A DNA stretch of 64,000 bases from Limnohabitans sp. Hippo3 (GCF_003063665.1 NZ_NESF01000004.1:62001-126000), one strand, 5' to 3'. Shown: positions 1 through 8,876, numbered from the stretch's first letter. The notes: a model not told the origin generated them from the sequence alone. Translations and numbers: made by a program.

Positions 1-479
1 TCGGGGTGGACTCGCTCAAGATCGAAGGCCGCACCAAGAGTTTGTATTACGTGAGCCGCACCGCGCAGGTGTACCGCCGGGCCATCGACGACGCGGTGGC
101 CGGTCGCCCCTTCAACCCCGAGCTGATCAGTGAACTCGACGGTCTGGCCTCACGCGGCTACACCTCGGGCTTTCTGGAGCGCCGCCCCGCGCAGTACTAC
201 CAGAACTACGAAACCGGCCACTCGGTGGGGCACCGCAGCCAATTTGTGGGCGAGGTGCGTGAGGTGGGTGATGGCTGGGCGCTGGTCGAGACCAAAAACC
301 GTTTCGCGGTAGGCGACACGATCGAGGTGATCCACCCCAGCGGCAACCGCAAACTGCCGCTGACGCACATGAAAAGCGAATCCGGCGAAGCCATCGAGGT
401 GGCTGCGGGCAATCCGCTCAAGGTGTGGATTCCGCTGGACGGCCCGGCCGAGGGTGCTTTGATCGCTCGGATGTTCTGA
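1..479 (+). CDS. trhP: tRNA 5-hydroxyuridine synthase TrhP (YegQ), U32 family, C-terminal part
   Basis: The window opens inside this gene; about 158 C-terminal residues are visible and the start lies upstream. The fragment begins with DSLKIEGRTKS and contains YRRAIDDAV, both typical of YegQ-type peptidase-U32 proteins. The small beta-barrel tail of the family follows (EVREVGDGWALVETKNRF, DTIEVIHPSG). In enterobacteria TrhP acts in prephenate-dependent hydroxylation of U34 in certain tRNAs; that role is family knowledge and not visible here. A GTG at position 6 is an internal codon and not a start. The N-terminal catalytic half cannot be assessed. Confidence 0.85.
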   Translation, partial: GVDSLKIEGRTKSLYYVSRTAQVYRRAIDDAVAGRPFNPELISELDGLASRGYTSGFLERRPAQYYQNYETGHSVGHRSQFVGEVREVGDGWALVETKNRFAVGDTIEVIHPSGNRKLPLTHMKSESGEAIEVAAGNPLKVWIPLDGPAEGALIARMF

Positions 480-500
480 CCCGCATCCGCGCCTGCGATG

Positions 501-548
501 CAGGCGCAGGCACAGGCACAGGCACAGGCGCAGGCGCAGGCGCAGGCG
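501..548. repeat. CAGGCR hexanucleotide tandem repeat, eight units
   Basis: Eight consecutive hexamers alternate between CAGGCG and CAGGCA (one G, three A, four G) directly after the trhP stop and just before the stop of the convergent PIN-domain gene. The array is noncoding. Such a short perfect tandem array is prone to slippage, so copy number may differ between strains. No function is evident. Confidence 0.85.
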
Positions 549-554
549 CAAGTT

Positions 555-944
555 TTAAGTACCCATTAACACCGGCAAGCCCTGCACCGCAGAAAAGTCG
601 CGGTCATGTGTGACCAAGGCCGCTGCGCCGATCTGCAGCGCCGAAGCCAGCTGCACCGCATCGGGCAGCTTGAGGCGGTACTGCACCCGCAACTGCGCCG
701 CCAGACTGGCCACCGCTGCGGACAAGGGCACCACCTGGTAAGCGCCCAGCGCCGTCTCGTAGCGCTTAGCCAGGGCCGTCTGGCCCGCCTTGAAAGGACC
801 GGTCAGCACTTCGGCCAAGGTCACGGTGCTCAAGGCCAGCTGAATCTGGCCGCGATCTGCGGCTTCGAAAAGACCCACAAAACGGGGCGCGAATTCGGCA
901 TGGTCTTCGAGCAGGTAAATCCAGGGCGCGGTGTCCACCAGCAC
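555..944 (-). CDS. VapC-like PIN-domain ribonuclease toxin
   Basis: PIN-domain protein of about 129 residues and probable toxin of a type II toxin-antitoxin pair. The acidic residues of the PIN active site are in the expected order: D4 in VLVDTAPWIYLL, E45 in TLAEVL, D95 in KLPDAVQLASAL, and D114/D116 in THDRDF. Family members cleave RNA with Mg2+; the target here is unknown. The frame is open back to a GTG at 1010, three bases after the antitoxin stop. I prefer the GTG at 944 because GAGGGG lies six bases before it and PIN proteins normally begin one or two residues before this aspartate. It is co-transcribed downstream of the antitoxin gene. Confidence 0.8.
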   Translation of the reverse strand: MLVDTAPWIYLLEDHAEFAPRFVGLFEAADRGQIQLALSTVTLAEVLTGPFKAGQTALAKRYETALGAYQVVPLSAAVASLAAQLRVQYRLKLPDAVQLASALQIGAAALVTHDRDFSAVQGLPVLMGT

Positions 945-1013
945 GGTGGCCCCCTCGCTCAGGCCGCACCACAGCGATGCCGAAGCACGGACTCGGCCAC
1001 GGGTTCCCACCGC

Positions 1014-1274
1014 TCAAGCCCACTCATCGCGCAGCTGGGCGACCGCCGAGGCCGCACCCTCCGGCCACAGGCCTCGGCCCGAGCCACGCAAGGCTAGAAC
1101 ACCCCCTTGCCTGGAGCGGATCTGCTCCTCACGCCACTGCGCCACCGGCACCACCACCGCCACCGGCTTGCCGTGGCGCGTGATCACACTGCTGTAGCCC
1201 GCCACCGCCTCGGAGGCGATGAGCGGCAGCTGCGCCCGGGCTTGTTCGAGGCCGTATTGCGGGGTGTCTGACAT
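1014..1274 (-). CDS. Phd/YefM-family antitoxin
   Basis: An 86-residue protein with the Phd/YefM fold signature: an N-terminal part (YGLEQARAQLPLIASEAV), then SSVITRHGKPVAVVVPVAQW, where the ITRHGKPVAV strand-turn-strand is diagnostic. The C-terminal 35 residues would wrap the toxin. Antitoxins of this family bind DNA as dimers and repress their own operon. A perfect GTACAG/CTGTAC inverted repeat lies 20 bases upstream of the start. The toxin gene follows with a short gap or overlap depending on its start. The start at 1274 (ATG) has GGAG about nine bases upstream. Confidence 0.85.
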   Translation of the reverse strand: MSDTPQYGLEQARAQLPLIASEAVAGYSSVITRHGKPVAVVVPVAQWREEQIRSRQGGVLALRGSGRGLWPEGAASAVAQLRDEWA

Positions 1275-1293
1275 GGCGAACTCCTTGATTTCC

Positions 1294-1306
1294 GTACAGA
1301 CTGTAC
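1294..1306. promoter_or_regulatory. Palindromic operator of the toxin-antitoxin operon
   Basis: GTACAG-A-CTGTAC is a perfect 6-bp inverted repeat with a one-base spacer, centred at 1300 and about 20 bp upstream of the antitoxin ATG. The position fits autorepression by the Phd/YefM antitoxin. The assignment is inference from position and symmetry. Confidence 0.55.
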
Positions 1307-1389
1307 AGAAACTCAGAGGCGTTTGTCAATCACCCCATTGGCGCATCGATGCCCACTGCAACCGTCAGAGGCCAACACACACGCGGATT

Positions 1390-2385
1390 TCAGCGCCCGT
1401 TCAAAGGGTAAGAAGGGTCGTTGTAACCGGGCGTCGACGGATGCCCGGGCGCCACGAGGCTGTTGACCAAGGCTTCGTCTTCGGCGGTGATCGTCACCTC
1501 CAAAGCGCCCGCATAGTCTTGCCACTGCGCCAGCGTGCGCGGCCCGGCGATGACCGCGCTCACATGGGGGTTGGCCAGCACCCAGGCGGTAGCAAAGTGC
1601 GCCAGCGACACGCCCTTGGCCTCGCAATGCTGGCGCAGCGTTTGGGCAATCTGCAGCGACTCTTCGCGAAATTCGGTTTCCATGATGCGCTTGTCACCAC
1701 GCGCTGCGCGGCTGCCCTGGGCGGGGGCCTGACCGGGTGCATATTTGCCTGTCAACACGCCACGCGCAATCGGGCTGTAGGGCACCACACCCAGACCGTA
1801 ATGGCCGCAGGCTTCCAGAATTTCCACCTCGGGCAAGCGGTTGAGCAGGTTGTAATAAGGCTGGCACACCACCGGGCCGGGCATGTTCATCTGGCGGGCC
1901 AAGTTGACCATCTCGGCGATGCGCCACCCCCTGAAATTGGACACGCCCCAGTAACGGATCTTGCCGTCGCGCAGCAAAGCCTCGATGGCCCGCAAGGGCT
2001 CCTCCAGGTCCATGCCGTTGTAGTCGCGGTGCAGGTAATAAATGTCCAAGTGGTCGGTGCCCAGGCGGTGCAAACTGTCTTCGCAGGCACGCATCATCCA
2101 GCTGCGCGAGTAGCCTTGGCAGTTGAGTTGGTCCGACATCGGATTGCCGACCTTGCTGGCCAGCACCCAACGGTGGCGATGCCCCTGAAGGACCTGGCCC
2201 ACCATGTCTTCAGACTTGCCGAGGGTGTAAATGTCGGCGGTGTCGATGAAGTTGCAGCCTTTTTCCTGTGCATCGGCCACAATGCGCCGGGCATCTTCCA
2301 GCAGCGTCTGGTCGCCGAACATCATGGTGCCCAGGCACAGGCGGGACACTTTCAGAGGGCTTTTGCCCAGGGTGGTGGTTTTCAT
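1390..2385 (-). CDS. Aldo/keto reductase
   Basis: NAD(P)H-dependent oxidoreductase of 331 residues. The AKR catalytic tetrad can be placed: D48 and Y53 in FIDTADIYTLGKSE, K78 in VLASKVG, H119 in IYYLHRD. Downstream, YWGVSNF and the PYSPIARGVLTGKY loop are the usual cofactor-side signatures, and the N-terminus LGKSPLKVSRLCLGTMMFG is typical of the YajO/Tas-like branch. The natural substrate cannot be told from sequence. The gene stands alone: a terminator-bearing gap separates it from acnB upstream, and an approximately 115-bp gap separates it from the toxin-antitoxin pair. The start is the ATG at 2385. Confidence 0.85.
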   Translation of the reverse strand: MKTTTLGKSPLKVSRLCLGTMMFGDQTLLEDARRIVADAQEKGCNFIDTADIYTLGKSEDMVGQVLQGHRHRWVLASKVGNPMSDQLNCQGYSRSWMMRACEDSLHRLGTDHLDIYYLHRDYNGMDLEEPLRAIEALLRDGKIRYWGVSNFRGWRIAEMVNLARQMNMPGPVVCQPYYNLLNRLPEVEILEACGHYGLGVVPYSPIARGVLTGKYAPGQAPAQGSRAARGDKRIMETEFREESLQIAQTLRQHCEAKGVSLAHFATAWVLANPHVSAVIAGPRTLAQWQDYAGALEVTITAEDEALVNSLVAPGHPSTPGYNDPSYPLNGR

Positions 2386-2464
2386 GGCGGGGTCCTTGGC
2401 ATGACAAGTAGAAGTGCAAAGCCTAAAGCCAAGGGGTCAGCCCGTCTGTCACCTGTGTAGACGA

Positions 2465-2500
2465 CAAAAAAGCCCCCGGGCTTTTCAGCGCGGGGGCTTG
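2465..2500 (-). terminator. Rho-independent terminator downstream of acnB
   Basis: Read on the minus strand, AAGCCCCCG and CGGGGGCTT form a 9-bp stem around a short loop and are followed by TTTTTT. It lies 22 bp past the acnB stop, in the correct orientation to end the acnB transcript before the aldo/keto reductase gene. Confidence 0.8.
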
Positions 2501-2521
2501 AAGACTCGCTTTCGAAGGCGA

Positions 2522-5113
2522 TCAGGCGGTCACGCCCTTGGCGTTCTCCACGTACTCCTCAATCTGGTTGAAGTTCATGTACTTGTAGATCGCCGCGCCA
2601 TCCTTGTTCACAATGCCCATAGCTTCGTGGTACTCGGCCACGGTGGGGATGTGTCCCAACTTGGACGCGATCGCCGCCAGCTCGGCGCTGGCCAGGAACA
2701 CGTTGGTGTTCTTGCCCAGACGGTTGGGGAAGTTGCGGGTGGAGGTGGACACCACGGTGGCGCCTTCGCGCACCTGGGCCTGATTGCCCATACACAGGGA
2801 GCAGCCGGGCATCTCGGTGCGGGCACCGGCTGCGCCGAAGTTGGCGTAGTGGCCTTCCTTGATCAACTCGCTCTCGTCCATCTTGGTCGGTGGGGCGACC
2901 CACAGCTTGACGGGGATGTCGCGGCTGCCGCCGAGCAGCTTGGCCGCAGCGCGGAAGTGGCCGATGTTGGTCATGCACGAACCGATGAAGGCTTCGTCGA
3001 TCTTGGTGCCAGCGACTTCGGACAGGAACTTGGCGTCGTCCGGATCGTTGGGGCAGCACAGGATCGGCTCTTTGATCTCGTTCATGTCAATCTCGATGAC
3101 GTGCGCGTATTCGGCGTCCTTATCGGCTTCGAGCAGCTCGGGCTTGGCCAACCAGGCCTCGACCTTCTCGATGCGGCGGGCCAGGGTGCGGGCGTCAGCG
3201 TAACCGTCGGCGATCATGTTCTTCATGAGCACGACGTTGGACTTCAGGTACTCCTCGACCGGCTCTTTGTTGAGCTTGATCGTGCAACCCGCAGCCGAGC
3301 GTTCGGCAGACGCGTCGGACAACTCAAACGCCTGCTCGACCTTCAGGTTGGGCAAGCCTTCGATTTCCAGGATGCGGCCCGAGAACTCGTTGATCTTGCC
3401 GGACTTGGCCACGGTGAGCAGGCCCTTCTTGATGGCGAACAAGGGAATGGCATGCACCAAATCGCGCAGGGTCACGCCGGGCTGCATTTCGCCTTTGAAG
3501 CGGACCAGGATCGATTCAGGCATGTCCAGAGGCATCACGCCTGTGGCGGCACCGAAGGCCACCAAACCGGAGCCCGCTGGGAAGCTGATACCAATGGGGA
3601 AACGGGTGTGCGAGTCGCCACCGGTACCGACGGTGTCAGGCAACAACAGGCGGTTGAGCCAGCTGTGGATCACGCCGTCACCGGGGCGCAGCGACACGCC
3701 ACCGCGGTTGCTGATGAAGGCGGGCAGTTCGCGGTGGGTTTTGACGTCCACAGGCTTGGGGTAAGCGGCGGTGTGGCAGAACGACTGCATCACCATGTCG
3801 GCGCTGAAACCCAGGCAAGCCAGGTCTTTCAGCTCGTCGCGGGTCATTGGGCCGGTGGTGTCTTGCGAGCCCACGGTGGTCATCTTGGGTTCGCAATAAG
3901 TGCCGGGGCGCACGCCTTGGCCTTCTGGCAGGCCCACAGCGCGGCCAACCATCTTCTGGGCCAATGTGAAACCGGCCTTGGTGGCGGCTGGTGGCGTGGG
4001 CAGACGGAACACAGTGGAAGCGGGCAAGCCCAGGAACTCGCGGGCCTTGGCGGTCAAGCTGCGGCCAATGATCAGGTTGATACGTCCGCCGGCGCGCACT
4101 TCGTCAAACAGCACGTCGCTTTTGAGTTTGAACTCGGTGACGGTGGCGCCGTTTTTCACGATCTTGCCGTCGTAGGGCAGGATGTCGATGACGTCGCCCA
4201 TCTCCAGCTTCGTCACGTCCACTTCAATCGGCAAAGCGCCAGAGTCTTCTTGGGTGTTGAAGAAAATGGGAGCGATCTTGCCGCCCAAAGTCACGCCACC
4301 AAAGCGCTTGTTGGGCACAAACGGGATGTCTTGGCCGGTGGCCCAGATCACGCTGTTGGTGGCCGACTTGCGGCTGGAGCCGGTGCCGACCACGTCGCCC
4401 ACGTAGGCCACCAGATGGCCTTTTTTCTTCAGGTCTTCGATGAACTGCATGGGGCCGCGCTTGCCGTCTTCTTCGGGCTTGAACGCCGCGCCGGGGCGGG
4501 TGTTCTTGAGCATGGCCAGGTAGTGCAGCGGGATGTCGGGACGGCTCCACGCGTCGGGCGCGGGCGACAAGTCGTCGGTGTTGGTCTCGCCGGGCACCTT
4601 GAACACGGTGACGGTGATTTTTTTCTCGACTTCGGGGCGGCTGGTGAACCACTCGGCCTCGGCCCAGCTTTGCATGACTTCTTTGGCTTTGGCGTTGCCG
4701 GCCTTGGCTTTTTCGGCGACGTCGTTGAAGAAGTCGAACATCAACAGGGTTTTCTTCAGGGCCTCAGCGGCCACACCGGCCACTTCGGCGCTGTCGAGCA
4801 ACTCGATCAGGGGATGCACGTTGTAGCCACCCACCATGGTGCCCAGCAGTTCCGTGGCTTTGGCTTTGGAGATCAAGCCAACTTGGACTTCACCATGGGC
4901 CACAGCGGCCAGGAAAGACGCCTTGACCTTGGCGGCGTCGTCCACGCCAGGTGGCACGCGGTGGGTCAACAAATCCATCAGGAAGGCATCTTCACCAGCG
5001 GGTGGGTTCTTGATCAGTTCGATCAACTCGGCCACTTGCTTGGCATCCAGCGGCAATGGCGGGATACCCAGAGCAGCGCGTTCTGCTGCATGTTCACGGT
5101 AAGCTTTCAACAT
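2522..5113 (-). CDS. acnB: Aconitate hydratase B
   Basis: Bifunctional aconitase (citrate to isocitrate; also 2-methylisocitrate dehydration in many bacteria), 863 residues, the normal AcnB length. The N-terminal HEAT-like domain begins [20 protein letters not shown]. It is followed by the swivelling domain 4 ([20 protein letters not shown]) and then the three catalytic aconitase domains. The [4Fe-4S] ligands are C713 ([10 protein letters not shown]), C771 and C774 (GCSLCMGNQ). The ribosome site AGGAG lies upstream of the ATG. It is the last gene of a minus-strand series mdh, CoA-ester lyase, secreted protein, acnB, which faces the sdh-gltA series; together they give most of the oxidative TCA cycle. 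Confidence 0.97.
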   Translation of the reverse strand: MLKAYREHAAERAALGIPPLPLDAKQVAELIELIKNPPAGEDAFLMDLLTHRVPPGVDDAAKVKASFLAAVAHGEVQVGLISKAKATELLGTMVGGYNVHPLIELLDSAEVAGVAAEALKKTLLMFDFFNDVAEKAKAGNAKAKEVMQSWAEAEWFTSRPEVEKKITVTVFKVPGETNTDDLSPAPDAWSRPDIPLHYLAMLKNTRPGAAFKPEEDGKRGPMQFIEDLKKKGHLVAYVGDVVGTGSSRKSATNSVIWATGQDIPFVPNKRFGGVTLGGKIAPIFFNTQEDSGALPIEVDVTKLEMGDVIDILPYDGKIVKNGATVTEFKLKSDVLFDEVRAGGRINLIIGRSLTAKAREFLGLPASTVFRLPTPPAATKAGFTLAQKMVGRAVGLPEGQGVRPGTYCEPKMTTVGSQDTTGPMTRDELKDLACLGFSADMVMQSFCHTAAYPKPVDVKTHRELPAFISNRGGVSLRPGDGVIHSWLNRLLLPDTVGTGGDSHTRFPIGISFPAGSGLVAFGAATGVMPLDMPESILVRFKGEMQPGVTLRDLVHAIPLFAIKKGLLTVAKSGKINEFSGRILEIEGLPNLKVEQAFELSDASAERSAAGCTIKLNKEPVEEYLKSNVVLMKNMIADGYADARTLARRIEKVEAWLAKPELLEADKDAEYAHVIEIDMNEIKEPILCCPNDPDDAKFLSEVAGTKIDEAFIGSCMTNIGHFRAAAKLLGGSRDIPVKLWVAPPTKMDESELIKEGHYANFGAAGARTEMPGCSLCMGNQAQVREGATVVSTSTRNFPNRLGKNTNVFLASAELAAIASKLGHIPTVAEYHEAMGIVNKDGAAIYKYMNFNQIEEYVENAKGVTA

Positions 5114-5146
5114 GGTTTTTTCTCCTGTCAGTCAAAGTTTCAAGTT

Positions 5147-5677
5147 TTATCGACCCATGCCTGTCGTATCGATCAGGCTGGGCGGGGGATTGGTTTTCAT
5201 GTTCTCGGCAAAGGCCACCTGTTCGGCGTTGGCGCATTCATCGGCCAAGCGGCGGCCTTTGTTTTGATCCATCAACATGGATTTGTTGGCCAGTTGCAAC
5301 CAGACAGCGCCCGCTTTGCGGTCTTCCAGACGGATCGCGCCTGTGCTGGTGGCCACGGGGTGCATGCGGTAGCGAAAGCCTTTGCCGTGCAAATAGAAGT
5401 AGCCAGGCTGCGAGGCGTCAGCCTCCAGACGCACCGTGGCACCCAGCTCGCAAGGCAATTGGCCTTTGTGCACGCGCTCGGCAATGGCCAGCTCTTCCGG
5501 GCCCATCGGGGTGTCGGGTTCGGGCTTGGGGGCCTCGGCCAGTTTGGATTTGGGCGCCGCTTTGGCGGCGGACGTCTTGGGTTTGGTTGGCGTTGCTTTG
5601 GAGGAAGCTGCAGGGGCTTGTGACCATGCCGGCAGCGCCAGCAGGGAGAACACCAGTGTCGCCATCATGTTTCGCAT
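5147..5677 (-). CDS. Uncharacterised secreted protein, possibly MliC-like
   Basis: A 176-residue protein not firmly recognised. The chosen ATG (5677) has AAGGAG at six bases; an upstream in-frame ATG would add 11 residues before the signal peptide. Residues 1 to about 20 (MRNMMATLVFSLLALPAWSQA) are a clear Sec signal with an AxA-type cleavage region. A Lys/Pro/Ala-rich linker to about residue 60 follows, then a compact domain with two cysteines (LPCELG near 80 and LADEC near 155) and aromatic beta-strand segments (YFYLHGKGFRYRMHP, AVWLQLANKSMLMDQ). The spacing of Cys and the W-x-K-x-x-L segment faintly recall C-type lysozyme inhibitors (MliC); this is a weak guess. It sits 29 bp after the CoA-ester lyase and 33 bp before acnB. 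Confidence 0.7.
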   Translation of the reverse strand: MRNMMATLVFSLLALPAWSQAPAASSKATPTKPKTSAAKAAPKSKLAEAPKPEPDTPMGPEELAIAERVHKGQLPCELGATVRLEADASQPGYFYLHGKGFRYRMHPVATSTGAIRLEDRKAGAVWLQLANKSMLMDQNKGRRLADECANAEQVAFAENMKTNPPPSLIDTTGMGR

Positions 5678-5706
5678 CTCGATCTCCTTCGCACGAATGT
5701 TCTTCA

Positions 5707-6714
5707 TCATGAAACAGATCGGGCTGGCTTGCCGTCACCCGAAAAGAAAAACTGAATCCCGGAAGGCAAACGACAACCGGTGTGGTGCGCACGCTCGATC
5801 AACTGCCAGAAAAACCGGTAGCTGGCCCGGTCGTGCAGTTGACCTGCGTGGCTGATGGGCGCCCACTGGGCCGCCTGCGCGGCCAGAATGATCTCACTGG
5901 CTTGTTCAATTTGCGCCTCGCTGGGCGCCATGGCCTGCAGGATCGGCCGAATCTGGTCAGGGTGGATACTCCACATGCGGGTGTATCCCAGCTCACGGGC
6001 CGCTTTTTGGGCGGCCATGCGGATCGCTTCGGTGTTTTTGAACTCGGTGACCACACAATGCGAGGGCACTTTCCCGTGGGCGTGGCACGCGCTGGCAATC
6101 TCGAGTTTGGCGCGCAACACCAGCGGGTGGGTGAACTGCCCCTGAATACCCATGCCATCGGCGGGAATCGCCCCGCCATGGGCCGAAACAAAGTCCATCA
6201 GGCCAAAACTGATCGATTGCACTCGCGGGTGCGCCGCAATGTCGAAGGCACGGTTCAAAGCAGCGGGGGACTCGATGAGCACATGCAAAGGCAAATCGTG
6301 GGCACCGGCCTCATTCAAGGCCTGCTCGGCCAGCTGCACATCGGCCACCGACTCGACCTTGGGCACCATGATGTGCGTCAAGCGCTTCGCCGCCTGGCCT
6401 GCAATGGTGGCCATGTCGGCTTGGAAACTGGGGTGGTCCACGGGGTGCACACGCACGCCCACACGGGCACCGGGTGCCGCGCCAAGGGCCAGCTCGGTGA
6501 CCAGCGCGGCATGCTCTACCTCGCCACCCACAGGGGCGCCGTCTTCGCAATCGAGGGTCACATCAAAGACGCAGGTTCCAAACTCCTGCGTCATTTCGAC
6601 TTGCAGCTGCAAGCTTTTGCGCATCCTCGCGTCGACACCGCTGTAATGGTCACAAACCGGCAGCTGAACGCTTCCGGCTTGCGCACCCAACAGGACGTCG
6701 CGAGGATGGCTCAC
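5707..6714 (-). CDS. CoA-ester lyase, HpcH/HpaI-CitE family (malyl-CoA lyase-like)
   Basis: TIM-barrel lyase of about 335 residues related to CitE, malyl-CoA lyase and malyl-CoA thioesterase. Recognisable elements are LDCEDGAPVGGE near residue 54, a GVRVHP strand, MVPKVES, and the metal/acid residues E148 (VLIESPAAL) and D174 (SFGLMDFVSAHG). SIHPDQIRPIL near the C-terminus belongs to the family's CoA-contact region. Family enzymes cleave or hydrolyse malyl-, methylmalyl- or citramalyl-CoA; which substrate is used here is not readable. The start is most likely the GTG at 6714, 20 bp after the mdh stop, with AGAGA before it. Lying between mdh and acnB, it is probably co-transcribed with both. 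Confidence 0.8.
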   Translation of the reverse strand: MSHPRDVLLGAQAGSVQLPVCDHYSGVDARMRKSLQLQVEMTQEFGTCVFDVTLDCEDGAPVGGEVEHAALVTELALGAAPGARVGVRVHPVDHPSFQADMATIAGQAAKRLTHIMVPKVESVADVQLAEQALNEAGAHDLPLHVLIESPAALNRAFDIAAHPRVQSISFGLMDFVSAHGGAIPADGMGIQGQFTHPLVLRAKLEIASACHAHGKVPSHCVVTEFKNTEAIRMAAQKAARELGYTRMWSIHPDQIRPILQAMAPSEAQIEQASEIILAAQAAQWAPISHAGQLHDRASYRFFWQLIERAHHTGCRLPSGIQFFFSGDGKPARSVS

Positions 6715-6734
6715 TGAATGTCTCTGGGAGGCAA

Positions 6735-7721
6735 TCAGATCAGGTGAGCGACGCCAGCTTGCTCGTCGGTCAGCTCTTTCAGGGTCTTGTCGATGCAAGC
6801 CTGGCTGAAGGCGTCGATCTCCAGACCTTCAACGACCTTGTACTCGCCGTTTTCGCAGGTGACGGGGAAGCCAAACATGACATCCTTGGGGATACCGTAC
6901 CAGCCTTGCGACGGGATACCCATGGTGACCCACTTGCCGTTGGTGCCCAGGGCCCAGTCGCGCATGTGGTCGATGGCGGCGTTGGCAGCCGAAGCGGCCG
7001 AGGACAGGCCACGGGCTTCGATGATGGCCGCGCCACGCTTGCCCACGGTGGGCAGGAACACGGTTTCGTTCCAGACCTGGTCGTTGATCATGGCCTTGAC
7101 GGATTCGCCCTTGATGGTGGCGAAACGGTAGTCGGCGTACATGGTGGGCGAGTGGTTGCCCCAGACGCACAGTTTTTCGATGTCGGCCACGGCCTTGCCG
7201 GTCTTGGCGGCGATTTGCGAAGCAGCGCGGTTGTGGTCCAGACGCAACATGGCGGTGAAGTTGCCGGGCTTGAGGTCAGGCGCAGACTTCATCGCGATGT
7301 AGGCGTTGGTGTTGGCGGGGTTGCCCACGACCAGCACCTTGACGTTGCGCGAAGCCACGGCGTTCAGGGCCTTGCCCTGGGCAGTGAAGATGGCACCGTT
7401 GATGGCCAGCAGCTCGGCACGCTCCATGCCTGGGCCACGAGGACGCGAGCCGACCAGCAGGGCGTAGTCGGTGTCCTTGAAAGCGGTCATGGGGTCGGAG
7501 TGGGCTTCCATGCCGACCAACAGCGGGAACGCGCAGTCTTCCAATTCCATCATCACGCCCTTGAGGGCTTTTTGGGCCTTTTCGTCAGGGATCTCCAGTA
7601 GCTGCAAGATGACGGGCTGGTCTTTGCCCAGCATTTCGCCGGAGGCGATGCGGAACAACAATGCGTAACCAATTTGACCTGCTGCACCGGTGACGGCAAC
7701 GCGGACGGGCTTTTTGCTCAT
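6735..7721 (-). CDS. mdh: Malate dehydrogenase (NAD+)
   Basis: A 328-residue MDH of the two-domain, cytosolic-like type common in Betaproteobacteria. The NAD-binding loop GAAGQIG spans 12-18. Substrate arginines are in [11 protein letters not shown] (R95, R101), and the catalytic pair is D162/H190 with R165 ([23 protein letters not shown]). It interconverts malate and oxaloacetate in the TCA cycle. The ATG at 7721 follows TGGAG at nine bases; an open frame extends further upstream but has no start signal. It is the first gene of the minus-strand TCA series and is transcribed divergently from the GntR regulator, with a good sigma-70 promoter in the shared gap. Confidence 0.97.
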   Translation of the reverse strand: MSKKPVRVAVTGAAGQIGYALLFRIASGEMLGKDQPVILQLLEIPDEKAQKALKGVMMELEDCAFPLLVGMEAHSDPMTAFKDTDYALLVGSRPRGPGMERAELLAINGAIFTAQGKALNAVASRNVKVLVVGNPANTNAYIAMKSAPDLKPGNFTAMLRLDHNRAASQIAAKTGKAVADIEKLCVWGNHSPTMYADYRFATIKGESVKAMINDQVWNETVFLPTVGKRGAAIIEARGLSSAASAANAAIDHMRDWALGTNGKWVTMGIPSQGWYGIPKDVMFGFPVTCENGEYKVVEGLEIDAFSQACIDKTLKELTDEQAGVAHLI

Positions 7722-7856
7722 GATGGAAAACTCCAGAAGGTTGAAAACAAGGGTTGCAGGCGCTGACCAACCATCGGCCAGGGGGTCTGCCCGGCACGCC
7801 GGACCCGCGCGCCGCACCCAGATTCATGAGCGCGAAACGCAAGCAAACAGCTTGGA

Positions 7857-7886
7857 AGTGTACCCGCGAAAACCCTGATTCGTCAA
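7857..7886 (-). promoter_or_regulatory. Sigma-70 promoter of mdh
   Basis: On the minus strand TTGACG (7886-7881) and TACACT (7862-7857) are separated by 18 bp, pointing at mdh and giving an expected 5' leader of roughly 130 nt. The GntR-site palindrome lies just upstream of the -35 box. Predicted from consensus only. Confidence 0.6.
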
Positions 7887-7894
7887 TTTGTCTT

Positions 7895-7912
7895 ATGTCT
7901 TATATAAGATAT
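7895..7912. promoter_or_regulatory. Palindromic operator between mdh and gntR, likely GntR site
   Basis: ATGTCTTAT/ATAAGATAT is an 18-bp inverted repeat with a single mismatch pair; its core TCTTATATAAGA is perfect. It lies upstream of the mdh -35 box. It also falls between a plausible gntR -35 (TTGTCT, 7888-7893) and -10 (TATCAT, 7910-7915, 16-bp spacer). A regulator bound here could therefore block its own promoter and influence mdh. The assignment to the adjacent GntR protein is inference from position and the usual GntR operator size. Confidence 0.6.
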
Positions 7913-7959
7913 CATGTGCCACCTGACGCGCAACTGACCCGCACGCCAGAATTCAACCT

Positions 7960-8745
7960 ATGAACAACACTTCCCCATTGGCCGACAACAGCTCTACCGC
8001 GACCGAGACGTCTGTGCCGACGCCGGCATTCAGCCCGCTGTACCAGCAGATCAAAGGCCTGATTCTGCAGAACCTGCAGTCTGGCGAGTGGAAGCCTGGC
8101 GAATCCATCCCCAGCGAAATGGAGCTCGCCGCCCGTTACCGGGTCAGCCAGGGCACTGTGAGAAAAGCCGTCGACGAACTGGCCAGCGACAACCTGCTGG
8201 TCCGTCGCCAGGGCAAGGGCACTTTTGTGGCCACCCATGCCGAACACCATGTGCAATACCGGTTCCTGAAACTGGTCCCTGACCGCGGCGACCTGGACAC
8301 CGAGGGCCCCGCCCAGCGCGAAATCGTGGATTGCAAACGGCTTCGGGCCACAGCCGACATTGCCCGGGCGCTGACCTTGAGAACCGGAGACACGGTTTTG
8401 CAGGTCCGCCGTGTACTTTCATTTGCAGGAACTCCCACCATTTTGGAAGACTTGTGGCTGCCTGCCGCGCCCTTCAAAGGCCTGACCGCAGAAAGACTGG
8501 CCGACTACCACGGCCCCATGTACGCACTGTTCGAAACCGAGTTTGGTGTGCGCATGGTCCGCGCTGACGAGAAAATTCGCGCAGTCCTGCCCGATGCCAC
8601 CCAAAGCGAGCTGCTCAAAGTGACTCCCGGCACCCCCTTGCTGAGCGTGGAAAGGGTGGCATTCACCTACAACGACACCCCCATGGAGCTGCGCCGGGGC
8701 TTTTACCGCACCGAAAGTCACCACTACCACAACGCCTTGAGCTGA
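7960..8745 (+). CDS. GntR-family transcriptional regulator, HutC/UTRA subfamily
   Basis: A 261-residue regulator. A winged helix-turn-helix spans about residues 27-92 (LYQQIKGLILQ, GESIPSEMELAARYRVSQGTVRKAV, RRQGKGTFV). A UTRA ligand-binding domain follows, about 110-255 (RVLSFAGTPTILEDLWLP, LLSVERVAFTYNDTPMELRRGFY). UTRA domains sense small metabolites. Its place between mdh and sdhC, in the middle of a TCA block, suggests an organic acid or related signal; the ligand is unknown. No strong ribosome site precedes the ATG. The predicted promoter overlaps an 18-bp palindrome, consistent with autoregulation. Confidence 0.88.
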   Translation: MNNTSPLADNSSTATETSVPTPAFSPLYQQIKGLILQNLQSGEWKPGESIPSEMELAARYRVSQGTVRKAVDELASDNLLVRRQGKGTFVATHAEHHVQYRFLKLVPDRGDLDTEGPAQREIVDCKRLRATADIARALTLRTGDTVLQVRRVLSFAGTPTILEDLWLPAAPFKGLTAERLADYHGPMYALFETEFGVRMVRADEKIRAVLPDATQSELLKVTPGTPLLSVERVAFTYNDTPMELRRGFYRTESHHYHNALS

Positions 8746-8876
8746 GCCACCCGAAATGTGCAGAAGATCTCCCAGCGCAGCCCGTGTGCAATGCTCATGT
8801 CAGTTTGTTGCGTTGCAATAGAATCCACCGGTTTGTCATCCAAATTACGAACGCGTTACACCCAGAAAGTACCCAC

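Noticed and set aside
501-548. Possible CRISPR array
   Set aside because: Contiguous hexamers without spacers; a simple tandem repeat.
2414-5623. Very long open frame (over 1000 codons) antisense to acnB
   Set aside because: Its His/Gly/Gln-rich composition is what results from reading the complement of a high-GC3 gene; no start signal, no family likeness, and acnB on the other strand is certain.
8746-8876. Second copy of the GntR palindrome or a strong promoter before sdhC
   Set aside because: Searched by eye; only a weak TAGAAT (8819-8824) without a -35 box and no TCTTAT/ATAAGA repeat was found.
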